Shown piece by piece: positions 14,562 through 19,959 of a stretch of DNA of 19,959 bases. The stretch's first letter is position 1. Every line of letters begins with the position of its first letter. The DNA lies in contig CAYZSU010000042.1 in the NCBI GenBank assembly GCA_964480565.1, positions 1 through 19,959 of the forward strand, read 5' to 3'. Origin of the DNA: CAYZSU01 sp964480565. GTDB taxonomy: Bacteria; UBA10199; 2-02-FULL-44-16; JAAZCA01. The position numbers were made by a program, and so were the translations under genes. Below the pieces are notes generated by a model that was not told where the DNA came from, ran no database searches, and worked only from the letters and a program-made list of their open reading frames with translations.

Positions 14562-15566
14562 TTAAACACTCTTTAATGACAATATGAGATCGCATAGCTG
14601 TTCTTTTTCATGTCCATCATTGAATGAATCGAGCGCTGTAATGGCATTGTCAATATGGACACTGGCTTGTTTGTAACACGCATCAATGCCATTGTATTTG
14701 TGAATAAGATGTAGCAAATAATCTATTTTTGCATTGATATCCGTGTCATTTTTCAGTGATAATAGGGTTTTTCTTTTTATGTCTGAAGGCAAACAAGAAA
14801 TGCTAAACAATGCGGGATATGTCATAATGCCCATGGATATATCCCTTTGTATATCTTTACTTGTATCACTACCGTTATAATCGCATGCATCATCATATAG
14901 CTGATAGGCAAGCCCAAGTTCATGCCCAAATGCGTTCAGTGCTTGGCATTGTGGGTGTGTACGAATATCTTCAATATTAATTTTATTGGATTGATTGGTC
15001 CTTAACTCATTTTTTTTAATAATATAATACATTCCCTGCAGGGCCAGTTCAAATAAACGTGCGGTTTTGCCAGAAATAACAAGATAATAAGTGTCAAATG
15101 ACATGTCAGTATCCCAAGCATGCATTTTTTCCATAAACACTGCCTTGGTCATATCTGAAAGGGCATTGCTAATTAGGGATATAAGGGGAATGCTATTAAA
15201 TGATAATGCAATCTGGAATGCGTGGTTCCAGAATAAATTACCCAATAAGATGCTACTGCTATTGCCAAATTGCGCATTCACTGTTTTGCGATGATGTCGC
15301 ATGTCAGCTTCATCAATGACGTCGTCATGAAGCAAGCTTGCAAAATGAATGTGTTCAATAACTTGTGCAAATTTCTGAATTGTATTGAGCTGATGTGTTG
15401 GAACTTCGAGTAATTGCATTGTTCGAAACATACAACTTGCCCGAAAATATTTTCCACGACCAATTAACTCATGTGAATGAATATTAAGTTGTTGGCACAA
15501 GTAAGAAATGTCCTTTTGAATCGTGCATGTGAATTGCTGTAATTCATGGATATGGTTATAAGTCAT
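14562..15566 (-). CDS. trans-Polyprenyl diphosphate synthase family protein
   Basis: Enzymes of this family extend allylic diphosphates with isopentenyl diphosphate, for example to make the quinone side chain. The 334-residue protein has the first Asp-rich motif LLHDDVIDEADMRHHR (Asp81, Asp82, Asp85), a GKTARLFE segment (167-174), and the second Asp-rich motif LAYQLYDDACDY (Asp225, Asp226, Asp229). The usual GGKRLRP substrate loop is divergent: GRGKYFRASCM keeps the Lys and one Arg. About 20 extra residues (183-207) lie between the GKT segment and the second motif. It may make an octaprenyl-like product (IspB) or another prenyl chain. The start lacks a strong ribosome site. A membrane protein gene ends 27 bases upstream in the same direction. 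Confidence 0.85.
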   Translation of the reverse strand: MTYNHIHELQQFTCTIQKDISYLCQQLNIHSHELIGRGKYFRASCMFRTMQLLEVPTHQLNTIQKFAQVIEHIHFASLLHDDVIDEADMRHHRKTVNAQFGNSSSILLGNLFWNHAFQIALSFNSIPLISLISNALSDMTKAVFMEKMHAWDTDMSFDTYYLVISGKTARLFELALQGMYYIIKKNELRTNQSNKINIEDIRTHPQCQALNAFGHELGLAYQLYDDACDYNGSDTSKDIQRDISMGIMTYPALFSISCLPSDIKRKTLLSLKNDTDINAKIDYLLHLIHKYNGIDACYKQASVHIDNAITALDSFNDGHEKEQLCDLILSLKSV

Positions 15567-15593
15567 GCGTAGGTGTATCCCTTAATGCAATCA

Positions 15594-15974
15594 TCAATGA
15601 AAAGATTGTTTTTTTATAAGAATAAATAAGGTGATTAATGAAATAAACACAATGCTTATGCCAATTAAAATCATATTTACATAAAGTATATTCAAAAAAG
15701 ATAAGTATGATACGGCAATGCCGCAAATACCAATGATAATTAAACTGGCAGTTAGTGCGAGTCGATGCCAGATAGTGGATGTAATAATCGCTGATGTACT
15801 AGTGAGTACGAGAAGTTCGAAAACAATTAATCCCAATATCCATCCGCTGATGATCGATAAAATATGAATCCATGAATAAAATATGAGTGTGAGGCCTAAT
15901 ATAGGTAATGCAATTAACATCGATATTAGCGCCAGTGACTTCATTATAAGTAAGATAATTTTTTTTCGTTTCAT
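15594..15974 (-). CDS. Small four-helix membrane protein, unknown
   Basis: The protein is not recognised. It has 126 residues, nearly all hydrophobic, with four likely membrane helices (about 12-33, 37-58, 72-92, 98-121), a positive N-terminus (MKRKK) and a short positive C-terminus (KKQSFH), suggesting both ends are cytoplasmic. An AGGT stretch lies roughly 9 bases before the ATG. It sits between the radical SAM gene (64-base gap) and the polyprenyl synthase gene (27-base gap), all in one direction, so it may belong to a lipid or isoprenoid-related unit. That link is inferred from position only. Confidence 0.65.
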   Translation of the reverse strand: MKRKKIILLIMKSLALISMLIALPILGLTLIFYSWIHILSIISGWILGLIVFELLVLTSTSAIITSTIWHRLALTASLIIIGICGIAVSYLSFLNILYVNMILIGISIVFISLITLFILIKKQSFH

Positions 15975-16037
15975 TGTAGTCTACCTAATATGTGAATATT
16001 GCATTGTGGATTTTCCTTCATTGTGTGGATAGCCTTC

Positions 16038-17537
16038 TTATACTTGTGATGGCCAGTGTCTAAGTGCATGGCGAAGCCCATTTACATGAACCATATCAAT
16101 AAAATTAGCAGTGTTTTCATCGCCATTTGCCAATATGGCTTCTGCTTTAGCTTGTAAAATAGAGTCCATATGAATGCTGATTCCAGGATGGGGGATGAGT
16201 TGGCGAAGCGTTTTTAATGCTGTTTTAAAATAACGATCACTTTGAAATGGACTGTTGTGCAAGGGTGTGTGTGTCTTAGGGATAAAGGGAGACAATGTGA
16301 TACTAACAGTAATATTGCGTGCAGTGCTCGGTGCATGTTTTTCAATGCAATTGTATATGTCCGCGGCCAATGTCATAATAGCTGTAATGTCGTCCATGGT
16401 TTCATTGGGTAGGCCAATCATCATATACAATCGAAGTGAGGTAATGTGATGTTTGGCACAACTGGCAACCACTTGCATGATCGTATCATTGGACAATCGT
16501 TTTTTAAGCGTTTGTCGCAATGTATCCGTGGCCGCTTCAATGCCCAATGCAATGTTTTGATGGCCAGATTGGTTTAGTAATTTTAGTTTATGTTCAGATA
16601 ATGCATCGACGCGAATGGATGATGGTGAAAATGTGCATTTCTGAGCATGAATATAATCGGCGATTTGATCAAATTCTGGATGATGAAATAAATCTGCGCC
16701 AATAAGCCCCATACGTTGTCGATATTTTTTTCCATAATCGATCATACCTTTGATTGCTTCAAATGAACGCTGTCGCAAAGGTTTGTAAATATGTGGTGTG
16801 ACGCAAAACTGGCAGACATGCGGGCATCCGCGCTGTACTTCAATTAAGTGCATGTCTGAAAACTGGGCATTTTGTGTCAATATACGCGTTTGTGTTGGGT
16901 GCTCGTCCAAATGTTGTATTGATTGACGGTGATCAAAATTCAATGACTGATGAAGCTCGGGGATATATAATCCCTCCATAGAAGAAAGTTGATTAATTTG
17001 CTCGGATTTGGATTGGGATTGCATGACTATATCCAATGTATGCGATTCAATGGCTTCCCATTCTGAAAAAAAAATAGCGTCCATATATTTAGCAATAGGT
17101 CTTGGATTTACCATGCATGCGGCACCGCCAGCTAAAATTAGCGGGTGAAAGTGATTTCGCTGATTTGCTTGTGTGGGAATCGTTGCTAGATTTAATATAG
17201 GGATAATATTTAAAAAATCATTTTCAAAGGAAATGCTAAATAGTGCACATGAAAAATCGCTTAATGGGCGTTGCGATTCAATGGATAGTAGCGGTGTATT
17301 TGTTTTTTGATATATGGCCAACAGCATTGGATCAGGTAAAAAAAATCGTTCGCAAATAAAATTAGGACATTGGTTGATGCGATGATAAATATGATGAATC
17401 GCTAAATTGCCCATGCCAATGTCATAGGTATTGGGATAAATCAATGCAATTGGGATTTTTCCTCCCCAATCTGACTGACAATGTCCAATTTCCGATTCAC
17501 AAATAGATCGAAGGTGTTTTGTAATGGCCCAGCTCAT
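16038..17537 (-). CDS. Radical SAM protein with B12-binding-like N-terminus
   Basis: The 499-residue protein resembles the radical SAM family often found as the N-terminal part of TIGR03960-type proteins. Residues 28-160 look like the associated B12-binding-type domain: IALIYPNTYDIGMGNLAI, ERFFLPDP, RPLSDFSCALFSISFEND, LILAGGAACMVNPRPIAKYM. The radical SAM core has the CxxxCxxC cluster motif at Cys238-Cys242-Cys245 (RGCPHVCQFC), then SIRVDALS, LGIEAATDTLRQTLKK and LYMMIGLPNET. It would bind a 4Fe-4S cluster and cleave SAM; its substrate is not known. The usual GDGEE near residue 160 reads SEWEA. No C-terminal DUF2344-type domain is fused. The ribosome site before the ATG is weak. Confidence 0.88.
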   Translation of the reverse strand: MSWAITKHLRSICESEIGHCQSDWGGKIPIALIYPNTYDIGMGNLAIHHIYHRINQCPNFICERFFLPDPMLLAIYQKTNTPLLSIESQRPLSDFSCALFSISFENDFLNIIPILNLATIPTQANQRNHFHPLILAGGAACMVNPRPIAKYMDAIFFSEWEAIESHTLDIVMQSQSKSEQINQLSSMEGLYIPELHQSLNFDHRQSIQHLDEHPTQTRILTQNAQFSDMHLIEVQRGCPHVCQFCVTPHIYKPLRQRSFEAIKGMIDYGKKYRQRMGLIGADLFHHPEFDQIADYIHAQKCTFSPSSIRVDALSEHKLKLLNQSGHQNIALGIEAATDTLRQTLKKRLSNDTIMQVVASCAKHHITSLRLYMMIGLPNETMDDITAIMTLAADIYNCIEKHAPSTARNITVSITLSPFIPKTHTPLHNSPFQSDRYFKTALKTLRQLIPHPGISIHMDSILQAKAEAILANGDENTANFIDMVHVNGLRHALRHWPSQV

Positions 17538-17701
17538 GGGCTATGAGTGCCTTGTATTTGTAGTGTTTGTCAATGGGTGAGATTTGGGGACTACTCCTTG
17601 GAACATTCATTGTTGGTATTGGTTTACAAATTCAATGAGGGATCACCCTTAGACAGAGTAATTTGTGGAAGGGTATTTTGAGAACAGATGCTGCAATGCA
17701 A

Positions 17702-18013
17702 TTACTCATCTGTCAGTCCCAATTTTTCGACCATTTTGATGATTGCTGCAGCCGCATTGTCTTCAATTAAATCATGGTATGGGGTGTGGTCGATGTATTC
17801 CCAAAATTCATCATCGCTTAAATTGTTAATGTCGACATCTACAGATCGATAGGCAATATTGCCATTGGCTTGGCGTATGAGTTGATTGGTCAATAGATTT
17901 TGATCGCGGGTGAGGTGATTTCTGACATCTGGATGGGACAAAATGGTGGATCCATGCTCTGTAAGGAGCTCAACCACGCGTATAATTTCCTCTTTTGTCC
18001 ATTTTTTAACCAT
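17702..18013 (-). CDS. Hypothetical protein, 103 aa (pair partner 2)
   Basis: The protein is not recognised. It is 103 residues, soluble and acidic at its C-terminal end, beginning MVKKWTKEEIIRVVELLTEH and later LSDDEFWEYIDHTPYHDLIE. The opening could be a helical DNA- or protein-binding segment, but there is no clear domain. It starts two bases after the stop of the 115-residue gene at 18016, with GCGAG overlapping that gene's end, so the two are co-translated. Downstream, 164 bases without a gene separate it from the radical SAM gene; a weak ACCCTT/AAGGGT inverted repeat (about 17643-17675) lies there. Confidence 0.65.
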   Translation of the reverse strand: MVKKWTKEEIIRVVELLTEHGSTILSHPDVRNHLTRDQNLLTNQLIRQANGNIAYRSVDVDINNLSDDEFWEYIDHTPYHDLIEDNAAAAIIKMVEKLGLTDE

Positions 18014-18015
18014 GA

Positions 18016-18363
18016 TTAACTCGCCATAATTTTTTCTGCATGTTGAATCAATAGTTTAGCCAACTCTGTTGCATCTGGGCTGCCAGACATTAATTTGGCA
18101 GCCAGTGCATTGGCCCTTGCTGTATCTCCAGGAATATTATTGCTTGCAGGGAGTGGCGCATTGCTCGAAAAACGCCGCGCGGCAAATGCATTTGAAAAAC
18201 CAGATGCTTTTTGGGGGAGCCCTGATTGTTTAGCCATTTGAAATGAGTCTGCTGAACCTGGAGTGGATGGTGATGTCTGTGATGTGCGGCCCGATTTTTT
18301 GGGCTCTGGAATACCTGATAGTTCGCGAAATAGATTTCTAATTTGATTATTAACTTTAGCCAT
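18016..18363 (-). CDS. Hypothetical protein, 115 aa (pair partner 1)
   Basis: The protein is not recognised. Residues 1-18 (MAKVNNQIRNLFRELSGI) are a likely amphipathic helix, 19-75 are low-complexity Ser/Pro/Gly-rich and probably disordered, and 80-115 form an Ala/Leu-rich helical end (ARANALAAKLMSG, then ATELAKLLIQHAEKIMAS). AAGGAG lies seven bases before the ATG. It heads a two-gene unit with the 103-residue gene. A disordered linker between two short helices suggests an adaptor or regulator, which is inference only. It is divergent from rlmE. Confidence 0.65.
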   Translation of the reverse strand: MAKVNNQIRNLFRELSGIPEPKKSGRTSQTSPSTPGSADSFQMAKQSGLPQKASGFSNAFAARRFSSNAPLPASNNIPGDTARANALAAKLMSGSPDATELAKLLIQHAEKIMAS

Positions 18364-18440
18364 ATAATGCTCCTTCTATGCTAGATTATATGCAATAGCC
18401 TTGCCAATGCGTGAATTGATGTAAGTACTTAATAATATTG

Positions 18441-18468
18441 TATTTTGAAAATAAATGATGTGATCATT
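18441..18468. promoter_or_regulatory. Two abutting palindromes in a divergent intergenic region
   Basis: TATTTT-G-AAAATA (18441-18453) and AATGAT-GTG-ATCATT (18454-18468) are perfect inverted repeats placed end to end, in the 224-base gap between the divergent 115-residue gene and rlmE. They may be regulator sites. AT-rich DNA makes short palindromes common, so this is tentative. Confidence 0.35.
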
Positions 18469-18587
18469 ATGAAAAAATAACCGTAGATGCCAATGTTTTT
18501 TGTGGTCTATATACCCCAAACTCCTATTTTGAGGCTCGTTACATATTGTGCTTTATTTGCGATAGTTTTTATGTCAAAAACCTTCCT

Positions 18588-19193
18588 ATGCAATATAAAC
18601 GAAAAGATTTCTTCTATAAAAAAGCCAAAAAAGAGCACAAAGCCTCTCGAGCAGCGTATAAATTGAGTGAAATTCAACGTCGTTATGATTTGGTTAAAAA
18701 AGGTAATATTGTGATTGATTTGGGTTGTGCGCCCGGGAGTTGGATGCAGGAATTATCCGTATGGGTGGGAAAAAAAGGCAAAGTTTTAGGGATAGATCGC
18801 TTGCCGCTTCATATTACGCTGCCAAATAGCTGTGAGTTTATTCAAGGGGATATTATGGATGATATGTCCATCAATAATCTTTATGACATGGCGGGTAGCA
18901 AGGTGAATGTGATTGTATCAGATATGGCGCCCAATATATCTGGAATTGATTTTGCGGATGCATACCATTCCTATGAGCTCGGATGTTTGGCGCTGAATAT
19001 TTGTCATAAAATATTGATACCAGGGGGGCATTTTGTATTAAAGATATTTCCAGGCGCTGAATTTGATGATTTTATGACGCAGGTAAGGTCATGTTTTTTG
19101 AAGGTAAATGCGATTATTCCCGAAGCAACACGACGCACATCCATTGAACGGTATATTGTGGCACGTGGGTTTAAGGGAAGGAATTGCCCTTAG
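18588..19193 (+). CDS. rlmE: 23S rRNA 2'-O-methyltransferase RlmE (FtsJ)
   Basis: RlmE methylates the ribose of U2552 in 23S rRNA and is needed for normal late 50S assembly. The 201-residue product has SRAAYKLSEIQ, the SAM loop IDLGCAPGSWMQEL, SDMAPNISG, VLKIFPG and SIERYIVARGFKG. The catalytic tetrad is Lys25, Asp112, Lys152 and Glu187, with spacings (87, 40, 35) nearly identical to E. coli RlmE (K38, D124, K164, E199). The longer frame from TTG 18546 adds 14 non-conserved residues; ATG 18588 gives the family N-terminus, though neither start has a clear ribosome site. The common neighbour ftsH is not present here. A strong terminator follows. Confidence 0.95.
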   Translation: MQYKRKDFFYKKAKKEHKASRAAYKLSEIQRRYDLVKKGNIVIDLGCAPGSWMQELSVWVGKKGKVLGIDRLPLHITLPNSCEFIQGDIMDDMSINNLYDMAGSKVNVIVSDMAPNISGIDFADAYHSYELGCLALNICHKILIPGGHFVLKIFPGAEFDDFMTQVRSCFLKVNAIIPEATRRTSIERYIVARGFKGRNCP

Positions 19194-19246
19194 GAAATTT
19201 ATTTTTAAAGCCAGTTTCAGAAAATATTTCAGAATAGGGGAATAAA

Positions 19247-19278
19247 AAAACCGCGAGGGTATTAGCCCTCGCGGTTTT
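19247..19278. terminator. Bidirectional Rho-independent terminator after rlmE
   Basis: AAAACCGCGAGGG (19247-19259) and CCCTCGCGGTTTT (19266-19278) form a perfect 13-pair stem with a six-base loop. It is preceded by A-rich sequence (A7 in total) and ends in T4, so it can stop transcription from either strand. Confidence 0.9.
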
Positions 19279-19428
19279 GGAGAAAGGAGATGGGGGATTT
19301 TGCGGTGGAAGTACATTCCTCTCTCCACCTTCCACCTATTTGGTGTCTATTCAATCGATGTCGGACAATGCTGTCGCGTCTTATGATGTCGTCTCTATAA
19401 GTATTATCGGATGATGTTAGGAGAAGTT
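19279..19428 (+). other. Structured leader before the membrane protein gene
   Basis: This 150-base stretch has two interleaved pairings. GGAGAAAGGA (19279-19288) pairs with TCCTCTCTCC (19317-19326) at 9 of 10 positions, and GGTGGAAG (19304-19311) pairs perfectly with CTTCCACC (19329-19336). Further down are repeated GATGTCG/GCTGTCG words. With only two bases between the last two arms, both helices are unlikely to form fully at once. No known riboswitch class is recognised, and I see no believable gene (a 36-codon ORF at 19290 has no spaced ribosome site). Confidence 0.4.
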
Positions 19429-19959
19429 GTGTACTTTTTTAAAAAAAATGCATTTTTTTTCATTAAGCAAATTATTCCATGGTGTATTGCAGCCGGTATC
19501 TTCTATATGTTGTTCCAAAAATACCCTGTTAGCGATGTGTGGGATGCTCTACAGTTAGTTCACTTGCCCAGTTTTTTTCTATTAGCAATAATTTATTTTC
19601 TTGTTATTTTTTCAGTAGATAGCATTGTTATGCAGCGAATGCTACAGCGCTTTGGGTATACATTGCCGCTCAATGATATTTGTCGAGGGCGCGGGATGAC
19701 ATATATGATTATGATTTTAAGCTATCCAGCATCTCAAGCGGCATTTGCCTATTATTTGAATAAAAAACAACATGTGCCAATAGTCACTGTACTTAGCAGT
19801 TTTGTATTTACGCTATTTTTGGATTTATTTTGGATTATTACATTGGCATTTGTGGGATCTTTTTTTCAAGATTATATGGTGCGTGGTGCTGATTTAGGGC
19901 ATATTGTACGGTTGTGCGCGATTGTATTTTATAGCATGGCTGGGATATGGTTAGCATTT
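19429..19959 (+). CDS. Polytopic membrane protein (UPF0104/LPG-synthase TM-like), 3' end missing
   Basis: The frame is open from GTG 19429 to the window edge (177 codons) and continues outside. AGGAG at 19419-19423 lies five bases before the GTG; in-frame ATGs at 19411 and 19414 lack a ribosome site. The product has a short positive N-terminus (VYFFKKNAFF), a first membrane helix with WCIAAGIFYMLFQ, then VSDVWDALQLVHLPSFFLLA leading into further helices, and a re-entrant-like SYPASQAAFAYYL. At least five hydrophobic segments are visible. The pattern W-x-A-L...L at the first loop resembles the UPF0104/lysylphosphatidylglycerol-synthase membrane region, some members of which are linked to hopanoids or glycolipids. 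That assignment is a resemblance, not a firm match. Confidence 0.65.
   Translation, partial: MYFFKKNAFFFIKQIIPWCIAAGIFYMLFQKYPVSDVWDALQLVHLPSFFLLAIIYFLVIFSVDSIVMQRMLQRFGYTLPLNDICRGRGMTYMIMILSYPASQAAFAYYLNKKQHVPIVTVLSSFVFTLFLDLFWIITLAFVGSFFQDYMVRGADLGHIVRLCAIVFYSMAGIWLAF

Noticed and set aside
19290..19400. 36-codon ORF in the leader of the last gene
   Set aside because: The AAGGAG directly abuts the ATG with no spacing, and the translated peptide shows no recognisable pattern.

Overview
The window is AT-rich bacterial DNA (roughly 35-40% G+C by eye) from a motile Gram-negative bacterium, most likely a proteobacterium. Supporting genes are rlmE, pepA, a ComEA-like HhH protein, a RidA-family protein and a complete chemotaxis cluster. 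I cannot name the genus. Several genes appear to use GTG or TTG starts, and Shine-Dalgarno sites move several starts downstream of the longest ORF. I see no tRNA, rRNA, CRISPR array, insertion sequence or transposase.

Bases 1-7031 hold one plus-strand chemotaxis block: cheA (5' end outside the window), cheR, cheD, an HDOD-domain gene, cheY, a cheX-like phosphatase gene, cheB, a LuxR-type regulator with an apparent pseudo-receiver, and cheW. Most junctions are 0-15 bases or overlap. A strong Rho-independent terminator follows cheW. CheA phosphorylates CheY and CheB. CheR and CheB set receptor methylation, CheD deamidates receptors, and the CheX-like protein would dephosphorylate CheY (no CheZ is seen). 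CheW couples the kinase to receptors encoded elsewhere. CheA carries two 24-residue motifs separated by 5 residues just before its dimerisation domain. This is the layout of the cyclic-di-GMP-binding MshEN domain and is the most interesting signal here.

Bases 7155-9313 hold a soluble PAS-GAF-PAS-HisKA-HATPase histidine kinase split by a one-base frameshift inside the GAF domain. From 9336 to 10675 come a secreted thioredoxin-like protein (minus strand) and two small plus-strand genes of unknown function, with palindromes between them. Next are pepA (minus) and, divergent from it, a methyltransferase-like gene with a worn SAM site followed by a RidA/YjgF-family gene.

Bases 13595-14454 hold a comEA-like gene and a small conserved gene (both minus) lying between two direct copies of an approximately 80-base diverged repeat. 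Minus-strand genes follow for a trans-polyprenyl diphosphate synthase, a small four-helix membrane protein, and a radical SAM protein with a B12-binding-like N-terminus. Two small linked genes of unknown function come next.

The right end carries rlmE (23S rRNA 2'-O-methyltransferase), a bidirectional terminator, a structured leader of about 150 bases, and the start of a polytopic membrane protein resembling the UPF0104/lysylphosphatidylglycerol-synthase membrane region, which runs off the end.
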